NCBI RefSeq assembly: GCF_000215995.1
Contig: NC_015680.1
Coordinates: forward strand, 930,001-994,000
Length of the DNA stretch: 64,000 nucleotides
Direction of reading: 5' to 3'
From: Pyrococcus yayanosii CH1
GTDB lineage: Archaea; Methanobacteriota_B; Thermococci; Thermococcales; Thermococcaceae
How positions within the stretch are numbered: the first letter of the stretch is position 1; every line of letters starts with the position of its first letter. Both the position numbers and the translations under genes were made by a program. Shown piece by piece: positions 27,051 to 38,693 of this stretch. The notes under the pieces are model-generated. The model ran no database searches, was not told where the DNA came from, and was given only the letters and a program-made list of their open reading frames with translations.

Positions 27051-28916
27051 TCAATCCTCCTTCAGAATCTCCTCGACGTTGAAGCCCTCCTCGTACTTCT
27101 TTAGCTTCCTCTCGAAGAATTCTACGAAGAGCTTGTAGCGCTTGGCCCTGTGCCTTGGGCTACCGCGTACGCTGTGGCCATGGGCACCGCGCTTGAATAT
27201 CGCTATGTAGACTTCCTTGCCAAGATCCTTGAGGGCGTGGTAGAACATGAGGCTCTGGTCGAGGGGACAGCGGTAGTCCTCCAGCGAGTGAATGAGCAGT
27301 AATGGAGCCTTGACGTTCTCGACGTAGAAGAGCGGGCTGAGCTTCCTGTAGTTCTCATTTTTCAGAGGGTCTGCTCCAATGACCTCCTTATCAAACCAGA
27401 GGCCTATGTCAGAGAAGGCGTAGCTAGTAAGCCAGTAACTTATGCCGTTTTCGCTAATTCCAGCTTTGAACAAATCACTCTGTGTCAGGGCCCAGTTCGT
27501 CATAAAGCCGCCGTAGCTTATGCCCGTTATTCCTACCCTTTCCCTGTCGGCCTGGGGCTCGAGCCTGAAGAACTCTTCGATTCCGTTCAATATGTCCTTG
27601 AAGTCCTCGAGACCTGTCCTCTCTAGGACGCGGAGGGCAAACTCCTCGGAATAGCCGTTGCTCCCCCTCGGATTGAGGAAGACTACGTAATAACCTTTAG
27701 CCGCCATCAGTTGCATTTCATACTTGAAGTAGTATCCGTACATGCCCTTCGGCCCGCCGTGAACGAAGACTATGACGGGGGCTTTTTCCTCCTTAAGCTC
27801 TGGCCTTATATACCACCCGTCTATCTCAAGGTCGAGGCTCTTGAACTTAAAGTGCCTCGGCTCGAAAGTTTTGAGCTTCGCAAATATCGGCCCGTTGTAG
27901 TCAGTAATCTGCCTCTCCTCTCCGTCCCAAATGTAGAGCTCCCTCAGCCTTGTAGCGGTTTCCTTGAGGTAAACGACCCTCCCGTTGTCAACGTCGAATC
28001 CCATTATCCAGTGCTCCCCCTTGGCTATCGGCCTTATCTCGCCATCCCAGACGTAGAGGTTAATACTGCCAGCCTCATAGAGCGTGAAGTAAACTCTATC
28101 ACCATCGAGCTTCGCTTGGCCAGTGTCCCTGTCGAGGTGTTCGTTCATGGTTTTAAGCTCACCATCCCAAAGGTATAGGAAGTCGTGCTCGCTTATCTTC
28201 TTCTTTTCCGGCTTTCCCTTAAGCAATATCCTTTTGCCGTCGGAGTCCATAGCTTCAAAGGAGACCCTCTCAAAGAGCTTCTCCTCCTCACCATCTTTCC
28301 AGATGTAGATGTCGTAGAACTTGAAGTAGGCCGGCTTGCCATTCTCGCGGTGGGGAACGTTCACGATTACCGCATCGCCGTGCCAGATTCCAGAGGAAAA
28401 GCGAGGCTTCTCGAACTCTTCGATTATTTCCTCGCTCTCCGTGTCGAGAATCCAGAAGGTCGTCTTCTCACCGTCGAAGAAGCCCAAGCTGTCAAACCAG
28501 ACAGGAATGTCGTCCTCGAAGATGAAGTCTTCATCATCCCTGCGCTTAAAGCCTACGACGAGAAGGTGGCGGGAGTCATCATTCCACTCAATCGAGCGAA
28601 CGTTTTTGGCCTCGAGAACCTTCTTGGTGCTAAGGGTCTCGACGTCAGCGATCCAAATCTCGGAGGTCTTCTTTTCTTCGTTGAGCCTCATAAAGGCGAG
28701 CCTTTTACCATCAGGCGAGAATCGGGGCATCGTGGCGTTTTCTATGAACCTCTTTGTGCCGGCTTTAATATCTTCTATAACAACCGTGTTCTCGTAGCGG
28801 TTGTTCTTTAGGTTGGCCTTAGTCAGGACGTAGGCCACCCGGTCATCCTTAATCCGCGGATCGCCCAGGTAGGCGAACTTAGAAAATGTCTTTTCATTCC
28901 ATTCGATGCCGCTCAT
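27051..28916 (-). CDS. S9 family peptidase (acylaminoacyl-peptidase/prolyl oligopeptidase type)
   Basis: 621 residues. An N-terminal beta-propeller (about 1-360, with WDGE-type repeats) gates an alpha/beta hydrolase domain with catalytic Ser in GISYGGFMTNW, Asp in HSLEDYRCP and His in RGAHGHS. It cleaves short or N-acylated peptides in the cytosol. The minus-strand upstream sequence has TTATAAGG and GGTGAT before the ATG at 28916. Confidence 0.92.
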   Translation of the reverse strand: MSGIEWNEKTFSKFAYLGDPRIKDDRVAYVLTKANLKNNRYENTVVIEDIKAGTKRFIENATMPRFSPDGKRLAFMRLNEEKKTSEIWIADVETLSTKKVLEAKNVRSIEWNDDSRHLLVVGFKRRDDEDFIFEDDIPVWFDSLGFFDGEKTTFWILDTESEEIIEEFEKPRFSSGIWHGDAVIVNVPHRENGKPAYFKFYDIYIWKDGEEEKLFERVSFEAMDSDGKRILLKGKPEKKKISEHDFLYLWDGELKTMNEHLDRDTGQAKLDGDRVYFTLYEAGSINLYVWDGEIRPIAKGEHWIMGFDVDNGRVVYLKETATRLRELYIWDGEERQITDYNGPIFAKLKTFEPRHFKFKSLDLEIDGWYIRPELKEEKAPVIVFVHGGPKGMYGYYFKYEMQLMAAKGYYVVFLNPRGSNGYSEEFALRVLERTGLEDFKDILNGIEEFFRLEPQADRERVGITGISYGGFMTNWALTQSDLFKAGISENGISYWLTSYAFSDIGLWFDKEVIGADPLKNENYRKLSPLFYVENVKAPLLLIHSLEDYRCPLDQSLMFYHALKDLGKEVYIAIFKRGAHGHSVRGSPRHRAKRYKLFVEFFERKLKKYEEGFNVEEILKED

Positions 28917-28959
28917 AGCGGTATCACCGATGACTTATCAGGCTCCACCCTTATAACCC

Positions 28960-29787
28960 TTACTCCCTGAGCTCGTTCCAAACGGCCACGAGGATGAGTA
29001 CGGCTCCGAGATACCCCCAAGGATCCAGTACCTCCCCAAGCGTTATGAAGGAGGCAACATGACCGAAGAGGGGCTCCGCCGAATATATAAGGGCCGCCCT
29101 ATGGGCGGCTACGAAGGGCTGATACCTCATCTGGAGGGTGAAAGCAATCGCCGTGGCGAAGGTGGCCGTGTAAAGGATACCGAACCAAGAGATTGATGAG
29201 GTCGGCACGGTGAGCCCTTCGAAGAGAAGGGCGTAGGTAAGAGATAGTATAAAGTTCCAGAAGACCTGCCAGAAGGCCAGGGAAACTTCACCCCCGCTGA
29301 ACCTCTCCACGAGAACTATCTGGAACGCGAAACTTATTGCAGCAAACACCGTGAGGAGGTCGCCATAGTTGAGCCTCAAGGTGGCTCCTGATATCAGGTA
29401 GAGGCCGACGAGAGCTAGAATGAGGGATATGACGTCCCTTTTATCTACCCGACGGTTGAGGAGAGCATAGGCCACGAAGGGCGTGAAGACGACGTAGAGG
29501 GAGGTTATGAAGGCGGAGTTCGAAGCGGTCGTGTATTTGAGGCCGATTATCTGAAAGCCGTGCCCAAAGAAGAGCGTTACTCCGAGGACGAAGCCCTTAA
29601 GCATAACCTCTCTACTGGCAATCCTTTGCCGAAAAATTATTAGAAGAAGGAGAGTCGCGAGTGCGAAGCGGTAGGTTATGAAGGTGACGGGGGGAATACC
29701 CTCTAACCCTACCTTCATCACGGGGAACGTCGAACCCCAAATGGCGGTTATCCCAAGTAATATTAGTTCCGCCTTCTTAGCTTTCAT
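28960..29787 (-). CDS. EamA/DMT-superfamily transporter
   Basis: 275 residues with about ten predicted membrane helices in two EamA repeats. The start AELILLGITAIWGSTFPVMK and the repeat-2 motif ALIYSAEPLFGHVASFITLGE are typical of drug/metabolite exporters. The substrate cannot be read from sequence; amino acids or nucleotides are common in the family. Confidence 0.88.
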   Translation of the reverse strand: MKAKKAELILLGITAIWGSTFPVMKVGLEGIPPVTFITYRFALATLLLLIIFRQRIASREVMLKGFVLGVTLFFGHGFQIIGLKYTTASNSAFITSLYVVFTPFVAYALLNRRVDKRDVISLILALVGLYLISGATLRLNYGDLLTVFAAISFAFQIVLVERFSGGEVSLAFWQVFWNFILSLTYALLFEGLTVPTSSISWFGILYTATFATAIAFTLQMRYQPFVAAHRAALIYSAEPLFGHVASFITLGEVLDPWGYLGAVLILVAVWNELRE

Positions 29788-29821
29788 GAACCGCGTCCCT
29801 ACCCTTCATGAGCCGCGTCGG

Positions 29822-30874
29822 TTATAAGCGTTGACCTTCCGCCAGCATTATCTTTTCAATTACCTCTTCCCTGAGCCGCTCGTCCGAGATGTAGGAGACT
29901 AGCTTTTTGGCGTCCTCGTACTCTTCGTCCTCTATCAGAGCCTCGATTATCCCTTTTATGGCAATGTCCCGCTTTTCGGTGTCCTCAAGGGATAGGGCAA
30001 ACTTAAGAGCTAAGTTAATCTTTCTCAGCTCCGTGAGGAGGAGGGTAGCCTCGTAGGCCCCCTCCTGGGAAACTTCCGTTTTCGACAGCTCGTCAAGTGC
30101 CCTCCCCAGCAGGCCATACCTCTCGGGGGCCATTGACCTTTTGGCCCAGAGAGCCATCTCTAATATCGCTATGGCTTTATTCTCACCCGTTAGGACCAGC
30201 TGAATGAGGTGGAGAGCTTGTTGATATTTCCCTTCATAAACGGGGTGCCTGATGTCAGGCCATCCACCCCTCTTCAAGACGCGGGCAAGCTCTATCTTCT
30301 TCTCGAGGGTTCCAGCCCTCTGATTTACCCTCAGCTTCTCGAATATGTCGTGAGCCCTGAGGTATATTGGGAGGGCTTCCTCCGAGGTGAGGTCATCACC
30401 TGTTTCCTCCATCAGGTCGGCTAGCTGGAGTATCATATCAATTTTCTTCGAAAAATCTACCTCAAGGTTCATTATAGTGTCGAAGGCGAACTCGAAAGTC
30501 TCCAGAGCAGCGTCTATGAAGCCGGCGAGGGCGAGCCTTGAAGCTATAATCCCAGCGACGGGACCGGCTCCCTTGGGCTCCAGACCCTCCACGATCCTGA
30601 GAGCCTCGTTGAAGAGCTCAGTTGCCTTCTCCATATCGCCAAGAAGGGAGTGCGCAAGGGCAACCTCCGAATAGGCTATGGCCTTCTCCCCCTTCTTTTT
30701 AACTTTCTTAAGGAGATATGCAGCGTCCTGAAGAAACGCAAGATCCCCAACGACCTTGGCTATCCCAACAACTGCAAGAACTTTATCGAAGGGGTCGCCG
30801 AGAGCTTCAACCCGCTTAAGGGCTTCTTCTACCATACCTTTCTTCGCAAGAACAACTATATCCTCGATCGTCAT
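29822..30874 (-). CDS. TPR-like helical repeat protein
   Basis: 350 residues, almost wholly helical, with repeated units such as AIAYSEVALAHSLLGDMEKATELFNEAL that look like TPR hairpins. No enzyme motif and no membrane segment. A protein-interaction scaffold is likely; partner unknown. Divergent from the DUF531 gene with only about 50 bases between starts. Confidence 0.72.
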   Translation of the reverse strand: MTIEDIVVLAKKGMVEEALKRVEALGDPFDKVLAVVGIAKVVGDLAFLQDAAYLLKKVKKKGEKAIAYSEVALAHSLLGDMEKATELFNEALRIVEGLEPKGAGPVAGIIASRLALAGFIDAALETFEFAFDTIMNLEVDFSKKIDMILQLADLMEETGDDLTSEEALPIYLRAHDIFEKLRVNQRAGTLEKKIELARVLKRGGWPDIRHPVYEGKYQQALHLIQLVLTGENKAIAILEMALWAKRSMAPERYGLLGRALDELSKTEVSQEGAYEATLLLTELRKINLALKFALSLEDTEKRDIAIKGIIEALIEDEEYEDAKKLVSYISDERLREEVIEKIMLAEGQRL

Positions 30875-30925
30875 TAGCCTAACATCACCAAAGCCTTATT
30901 AATACCTTTCCCAAGTCTGGAAACG

Positions 30926-31486
30926 ATGCTGACGATAGCTCTCTACAATACCTATGACCCCAAAAAGCTCCACGAGACCCACCTGAGGGCGATAGCGAGA
31001 GCTGCCCCCGTCGCCCACGCCTTTGGTTTCCACCTTGCCCTCGTCGGGTTTCCCCTCACGGGTAAACCTTTGGACGTCGCCGAAGAGGTCGCGGAGCACA
31101 CAACGATAGGTGAAGGAGGAAAATACCTACTGGAGCTCGCGAGGGCAAACAAGTTCCACCTCCTTGACTTTCCAGAGAAAGGATTCTCACCTCAGTTCGG
31201 AACCCCCATAGCGACGACATCCAAGCCCTGGGAAGAAAAAAAGATTACGAGCCTTGAGGTTGCCGAGAGAGCCCTCAGGGGAGAGAGCTTCATCTTCCTT
31301 ATAGGTCTCGGGAGGCACGGGCTCCCTAAGGAAATCTTTAAGATGGCCCGCCATCACCTTGATATAACGGACGGCCTCGGTGTAAGCCTCGAAACATGCA
31401 CTGCCATAGGCATAATCCCCGCTAGGATAAAAACCCTCATGGAGGCCCTAAAATGGAGAGGTGGATTGAAGAGACCGTCGCGCTGA
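30926..31486 (+). CDS. DUF531 family protein (SPOUT-like?)
   Basis: 186 residues. The sequence (MLTIALYNTYDPKKLHETHLRAIARAA..., LIGLGRHGLPKEIFKMARHHLDIT) matches my memory of DUF531 of methanogens and Thermococcales. The C-terminal glycine-containing knot-like region (GLGRHGLPKE ... SLETCTAIGIIPARI) resembles SPOUT RNA methyltransferases, so RNA modification is a reasonable guess. A TATA-like TTATTAATA about 25 bases before the ATG suggests a nearly leaderless transcript. The 3' end overlaps the signal peptidase gene by 34 bases. Confidence 0.75.
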   Translation: MLTIALYNTYDPKKLHETHLRAIARAAPVAHAFGFHLALVGFPLTGKPLDVAEEVAEHTTIGEGGKYLLELARANKFHLLDFPEKGFSPQFGTPIATTSKPWEEKKITSLEVAERALRGESFIFLIGLGRHGLPKEIFKMARHHLDITDGLGVSLETCTAIGIIPARIKTLMEALKWRGGLKRPSR

Positions 31487-31920
31487 TACTCCTGATCTTG
31501 CTAGTCCTCGGGATCCAAACTGGCCTGAAGGTTATACTTCACACGGACTCTCCCCTCGTGATAGTCGTGAGTGGATCTATGGAGCCAGTGTTCTACAGGG
31601 GAGATGTCGTCCTGCTGGAGGGCGTGAAGCCCGAGGACGTGAAGGTTGGGGACGTCATCGTTTACAAGAGCCCCCTCTCCAAGTACCCAATCATCCATAG
31701 GGTTAGAAAGATAAAGACTGTGGAAATAGGAGGTAGAGAAGAGCTCTGCTTCGTGACGTGGGGAGACAACAATCAAATACCTGATATTTATCCTCTCGGT
31801 GTGAGGGTTCTTGACTGCGTCCCCGGCTATGCCGTAGAGGCTAAGGCCCTCCTAGTGTTCCCGAAGATAGGCCTAATACCCCTGGAGATTCGAGAACGGC
31901 TTGGCTTGCTCGGTGGATGA
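31453..31920 (+). CDS. Signal peptidase I (S26B, archaeal type)
   Basis: 155 residues. The N-terminal membrane anchor (about 10-28) is followed by catalytic Ser42 in SGSMEPVFYRGD, the PEDVKVGDVIVYK strand and IIHRV, whose His replaces the bacterial Lys general base. It removes signal peptides from Sec-exported proteins such as those encoded at 0.5-4.7 kb. The C box of a box C/D sRNA overlaps its stop codon. Confidence 0.9.
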   Translation: MERWIEETVALILLILLVLGIQTGLKVILHTDSPLVIVVSGSMEPVFYRGDVVLLEGVKPEDVKVGDVIVYKSPLSKYPIIHRVRKIKTVEIGGREELCFVTWGDNNQIPDIYPLGVRVLDCVPGYAVEAKALLVFPKIGLIPLEIRERLGLLGG

Positions 31921-31965
31921 TGTGAGGGTAGGTAGCTGAGCTGTGATGAGCTAATCGGCCCCTGA
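31917..31965 (+). ncRNA. Box C/D guide sRNA with two 16S rRNA-matching guides (candidate)
   Basis: C box ATGATGT (31917-31923), 12-nt guide (31924-31935), D' CTGA (31936-31939), 3-nt spacer, perfect C' GTGATGA (31943-31949), 12-nt guide (31950-31961), D CTGA (31962-31965). From my memory of Thermococcales 16S rRNA, the D' guide pairs 10 bp with ACCUACCCUC and the D guide 10 bp with GGCCGAUUAG. Both sites are in the 5' domain, about 100 nt apart, and the N+5 rule would place 2'-O-methyl C in each. The C box overlaps the signal peptidase stop, so the sRNA is probably processed from that transcript. Confidence 0.72.
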
Positions 31966-31995
31966 CACAACCTTTATTATTTCCTGCCCTATTAA

Positions 31996-33402
<1,407 letters not shown>

Positions 33403-33407
33403 CCCTC

Positions 33408-33420
33408 GAAAAATTTTTAA
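33408..33420 (+). promoter_or_regulatory. Promoter of tRNA-Glu
   Basis: CGAAAAATTTTTAA, an AT-rich TATA region directly after the glucokinase stop, lies about 30 bases before the mature tRNA 5' end, as expected for an archaeal tRNA promoter. Confidence 0.5.
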
Positions 33421-33447
33421 GCCACCTTTTGCGGTTAGATAGTGGGA

Positions 33448-33525
33448 GCCCCGGTGGTGTAGCCCGGTCAAACATGCGGGCCTTTCGAGCCCGCGCCCCG
33501 GGTTCAAATCCCGGCCGGGGCACCA
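33448..33525 (+). tRNA. tRNA-Glu (anticodon TTC), CCA encoded
   Basis: Full cloverleaf by eye: acceptor GCCCCGG/CCGGGGC, D stem GTGT/ACAT, anticodon stem CGGGC/GCCCG with loop CTTTCGA (anticodon TTC at 33484-33486), 4-nt variable loop, T arm CCGGG-TTCAAAT-CCCGG, discriminator A and genomic CCA (33523-33525). No intron. It reads GAA/GAG codons. Confidence 0.96.
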
Positions 33526-33544
33526 AAAACCTCCTGGTGATTCT

Positions 33545-34246
33545 ATGATAAAGGCCATTTCTCTTGACATAGACGGAACCATAACCTACCCGGATAGGAG
33601 ACTTCATGAAGAGGCTCTCAAGGCCATAAGGAAGGCGGAAGAGCTTGGCGTTCCCGTGATGCTCGTCACGGGCAACTCGATTCCCTTCGCAGAGGCCGCC
33701 AGTATAATGATTGGCACGAGCGGCCCAGTGGTGGCCGAGGACGGTGGTGCAATCTCCTATAGAAAGGGCAGGATCAGAGAGAGGATTTACCTAACAAACA
33801 TGGATGAGGAATGGGTTCTCTGGAGCGAGATAAAGAGGCACCATCCCGACGCCCTTCTCACCTTCACAATGCCAGAACGGAAAGCCGGACTCGTCATGAT
33901 GCGCACGATTCCCATAGAGGAAGTTAGAGCCATAATAAGGGAGCTTGGCCTGAACCTCGTTGCCGTAGATTCTGGCTTCGCAATACACGTCAAGAAGCCC
34001 TGGATAAACAAGGGAGAAGGGATAAAGAAGGCCTGCGAGATCCTTGGGATAAAGCCCGAGGAAGTTGCACACATAGGCGATGGCGAGAACGATTTGGACG
34101 CATTCAGGGTCGTTGGCTACCGCGTCGCCGTTTCCCAAGCGCCAGAATCCCTTAAGCGCGAAGCCGACTACATAACCAAGGAGAGCTACGGAGCCGGGGG
34201 GGCCGAGGGAATATACCACATCCTGGAGAAGTTCGGCTACTTATAG
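33545..34246 (+). CDS. Phosphoglycolate phosphatase (HAD family, archaeal type)
   Basis: 233 residues. HAD motif [10 protein letters not shown] at residues 6-14, motif II LVTGNS, motif III Lys region and motif [14 protein letters not shown]. The cap is of the Cof/type IIB kind. Archaeal homologues hydrolyse 2-phosphoglycolate; the sucrose-phosphatase-like relatives are the main alternative. It starts 19 bases after the tRNA gene, with GGTGATTCT upstream of the ATG. Confidence 0.87.
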   Translation: MIKAISLDIDGTITYPDRRLHEEALKAIRKAEELGVPVMLVTGNSIPFAEAASIMIGTSGPVVAEDGGAISYRKGRIRERIYLTNMDEEWVLWSEIKRHHPDALLTFTMPERKAGLVMMRTIPIEEVRAIIRELGLNLVAVDSGFAIHVKKPWINKGEGIKKACEILGIKPEEVAHIGDGENDLDAFRVVGYRVAVSQAPESLKREADYITKESYGAGGAEGIYHILEKFGYL

Positions 34247-34290
34247 CAAAACTTTTAAGCGTTTTTTCTTTTTTACTACAAGGTGATGGT

Positions 34291-36194
<1,904 letters not shown>

Positions 36195-36284
36195 TCACCG
36201 GAGGAGAACTCGATGACCTTCTTTTAAACTTTGAGCTCGGAAATGAACATCTTCGTCCGAAAATTTTTCAAAGAAAGAAGGCGT

Positions 36285-37277
36285 TCATTCGATAACCTTT
36301 CCACCCCAGCTTTCAAGAAACTCCTTGGCCGAGTTCGCTGCTATAGCCCCCTGACCCACCGCAACGACTATCTGCTTGAAGACGTTGGTTACATCGCCGG
36401 CCGCAAAAATGCCGGGAACCTTGGTGCGCATGTGCATATCTACTTTTATGTAGCCGTACTCGTCCGTTATGCCAAGGTGCTTGACGAAGTCCGTCTTGGG
36501 CTCGTAGCCTATGAATATGAAGACTCCATTGACTTTCTTCTCGAAGGTTTCCCCCGTCTTGACGTTCTTCAGGACGACGGCTTCGACCTTGTCCTTTCCT
36601 TTTATCTCCGTGACGACAGTGTTCAGTATCATGGGTATTTTTGCCTCCCTGAATCTGTCTTGTAGTATCTTATCGGCCCTGAACTCCTCCCTCCTGTGTA
36701 CGAGCGTAACCTTGACGCCAATGCTGTGGAGGTATAACGCCTCTTGAAGGGCGGTATTTCCACCGCCGACGACTATGACCTCCTTACCCACGAAGAGCGG
36801 ACCATCGCAGGTTGCGCAGTAAGAGACGCCCCTGCCCGTGAACTCCCTCTCTCCCGGTACGTTGAGCTTCCGAGGTTCCGCACCAACGGCTATGATTACA
36901 GCCTTAGCCCTGTAGGATTTGTCATTCTTTGTCTTCACGATGAACTGACAAGGGCCTTCGTAGTAAGCGCACTCCGTCTGATCTATGCGAACTACCTCGT
37001 CGAATATCACGCCAACGCCATACTTCCTGACGTGCTCGTACATCCTCTTCGAGAGCTCTGCACCGCTTATGCCATCCGGGAATCCCGGATAGTTCTCTAC
37101 GAGGTCTGTCAGGGCCATGTTGCCACCAAGGTCCTTGCTTATTATCGCCGTATCCAAACCAAAGCGCGCCGCATATATTGCGGCGGTGTAGCCTGCCGGA
37201 CCTGCTCCTATTATTATGACATCCCAAACCTTGCTCTCATCGGTGGCACCCTTCGATAGGGCTCCCAAGCTGAACAT
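36285..37277 (-). CDS. trxB: Thioredoxin reductase
   Basis: 330 residues. FAD-binding GAGPAGYTAAIYAARFG near residue 25, redox-active CATC (Cys154, Cys157), NAD(P)-binding VVGGGNTALQEAL and the C-terminal FAD motif GIFAAGDVTN. It reduces protein disulfide oxidoreductases. It is divergent from frhA. From memory, work on T. onnurineus reported electron transfer from the FrhAGB hydrogenase to this enzyme, which fits the placement. Confidence 0.94.
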   Translation of the reverse strand: MFSLGALSKGATDESKVWDVIIIGAGPAGYTAAIYAARFGLDTAIISKDLGGNMALTDLVENYPGFPDGISGAELSKRMYEHVRKYGVGVIFDEVVRIDQTECAYYEGPCQFIVKTKNDKSYRAKAVIIAVGAEPRKLNVPGEREFTGRGVSYCATCDGPLFVGKEVIVVGGGNTALQEALYLHSIGVKVTLVHRREEFRADKILQDRFREAKIPMILNTVVTEIKGKDKVEAVVLKNVKTGETFEKKVNGVFIFIGYEPKTDFVKHLGITDEYGYIKVDMHMRTKVPGIFAAGDVTNVFKQIVVAVGQGAIAANSAKEFLESWGGKVIE

Positions 37278-37317
37278 TTTCTCACCCCCTTAATCCTCTA
37301 ACCTAAGCTCGTGGTGA

Positions 37318-37329
37318 ATATTTAAAAGC
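37318..37329 (-). promoter_or_regulatory. trxB: TATA box of trxB
   Basis: The minus strand reads GCTTTTAAATAT about 45 bases before the trxB ATG, which also has GGGGGTGAG as its ribosome binding site. Confidence 0.5.
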
Positions 37330-37378
37330 ATTTTGGGACATAATTGGGTATTGAAAATATGTTCATTCTGCCAAAATG

Positions 37379-37389
37379 GGTAAACAAAA
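37379..37389 (+). repeat. 11-bp sequence GGTAAACAAAA, copy 1
   Basis: The same 11 bases recur at 60373-60383 in direct orientation and at 41225-41235 inverted. All three copies are in non-coding gaps of the energy block (trxB-frhA, fdhD-fdhA, upstream of mbhA). Confidence 0.5.
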
Positions 37390-37422
37390 GCGTTTATGAT
37401 TTCGATAATCATCCAAAATTCC

Positions 37423-37439
37423 GTTCTAAACCTCCGGTT
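37423..37439 (+). promoter_or_regulatory. SurR-type binding site upstream of frhA
   Basis: GTTCTAAACCTCCGGTT fits the extended SurR consensus GTTn3AACn5GTT exactly. It ends nine bases before the frhA TATA candidate at 37449-37457, the place expected for an activator, and lies about 145 bases from the divergent trxB start. SurR is the redox-sensitive regulator that activates hydrogenase genes when sulfur is absent in Thermococcales. Confidence 0.65.
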
Positions 37440-37448
37440 CAAAAAACA

Positions 37449-37457
37449 CTTTTATTC
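37449..37457 (+). promoter_or_regulatory. TATA box of the frhAGB genes
   Basis: CTTTTATTC preceded by an A-rich stretch, about 60 bases before the frhA start, directly downstream of the SurR-type site. Confidence 0.45.
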
Positions 37458-37512
37458 ATTGAGCTCCAAGACAAAAAGGGGTGGTGAGAACTTTGTCGCT
37501 GGGGGTGATCAG

Positions 37513-38688
37513 GTGAGTGAGACCGTCATAAACGAAATCTGCCGGATAGCCGGTGAGGCTAAACTGGTGCTCTACGAGGAGGATGGGATTGTTCAAGATG
37601 CTTTCTTCATTGCAACGGCTCCTGTCAGGGGATTCGAAAAGCTCGTCGTCGGTAAGAATCCCCTCTTCGCGGTCGAAGCCGTCATGAGGATATGCGGCCT
37701 CTGTCATGCATCCCACGGCATAGCGGCGAGTGAAGCCATTGAGAACGCCATAGGTATAACTCCCCCAAGAAATGGACTCCTGATGAGGGAAGCCATTGGA
37801 CTAATTAACAGGGTTCAGAGCCACATCCTCGAGTTTCTCATGGCCGCCGGCGACCTCCTCGCTAAGGAGAAAAGGAACGAAGTCCTCTTCAAGCTTATGG
37901 AGTTCCACGCAAAGATAAGCGATTATCTCTTGAAGCTTGGAGGGGCGGCGACACATCCGCCGAACCTGACCATCGGAGGAATGCTAAGCGTTCCTAAATG
38001 GAGCGTCTTTAACAACCTCAAGGCCCGATTACCGAGCCTTATGAAGAACTGGGAGGAGCTTAGACATCTCCTTACCGATGAGGACATCCAGACGGAAATT
38101 GCCGATGAGCTGAGGGAAAAGAAAGTTGATAGCGAATACCTCGCGACAGGTCTCTTTTACGGAGATAGGTTTAATCTTGAGGTAAAAGGCATAGAGACAA
38201 CCCCATACTATGAATTCAGAAAGGAAAACCAGCATTCTAAAGATTCAACGACTCTTGTGGCCTTCTACAGAGGACATAAGGTAGAAACCGGACCAAGGGC
38301 AAGGATGAAGCTCTACAGAAACTTTAGGGACTCTTCCCTTTATGGACTTCACTTGGCCAGGATAGAGGATACAACGCTTGCCCTTTTGAGATTTGAGGAA
38401 ATTCTCGACGGAATAAAAATGGACCAACCATTTAGAACCGAAAACATAATCTTTGGACCCGGTAAAGGGGTTGGCGTCTATGAGGCGCCGAGAGGGACGC
38501 TAATACACATCGTGGAGCTTGGCGAAGAGGGTAGGGTTATGTCCCTGAAGATAATCGTCCCAACGATGTTCAACATCCCAATAATGGAGGAGATGGCCAA
38601 GGGGCTGAGCGTTAAGGCGGCTGAGGCTAGCGTGAGGCTCTACGATCCGTGTATCCCATGCACAACCCACGTTATTAAGCTGGGGTGA
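37513..38688 (+). CDS. frhA: F420-hydrogenase-like [NiFe] hydrogenase large subunit
   Basis: About 391 residues from GTG at 37513, which has GGGGGTGAT just upstream; an in-frame ATG at 37396 lies before the TATA box and is rejected. The nickel ligands are RICGLCHASH (Cys61, Cys64) and C-terminal DPCIPCTTH. Only five residues follow the last His, much shorter than the cleaved tail of most group 3 enzymes. It belongs with frhG and frhB in a group 3-type enzyme. Since Thermococcus is not known to use F420 for methanogenesis, the real electron partner is more likely thioredoxin reductase or another flavoprotein. Confidence 0.88.
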   Translation: MSETVINEICRIAGEAKLVLYEEDGIVQDAFFIATAPVRGFEKLVVGKNPLFAVEAVMRICGLCHASHGIAASEAIENAIGITPPRNGLLMREAIGLINRVQSHILEFLMAAGDLLAKEKRNEVLFKLMEFHAKISDYLLKLGGAATHPPNLTIGGMLSVPKWSVFNNLKARLPSLMKNWEELRHLLTDEDIQTEIADELREKKVDSEYLATGLFYGDRFNLEVKGIETTPYYEFRKENQHSKDSTTLVAFYRGHKVETGPRARMKLYRNFRDSSLYGLHLARIEDTTLALLRFEEILDGIKMDQPFRTENIIFGPGKGVGVYEAPRGTLIHIVELGEEGRVMSLKIIVPTMFNIPIMEEMAKGLSVKAAEASVRLYDPCIPCTTHVIKLG

Positions 38689-38693
38689 TTCAG

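Noticed and set aside
28917-28959. Possible C/D sRNA in the gap upstream of the S9 peptidase
   Set aside because: Isolated GATGA and CTGA strings occur but not in the right order or spacing; the gap is explained by the peptidase promoter and GGTGAT site.
37396-37512. N-terminal extension of frhA to an ATG at 37396
   Set aside because: It would place the start upstream of the SurR-type site and TATA box; GTG at 37513 has the ribosome binding site and aligns with the usual start of the large subunit.
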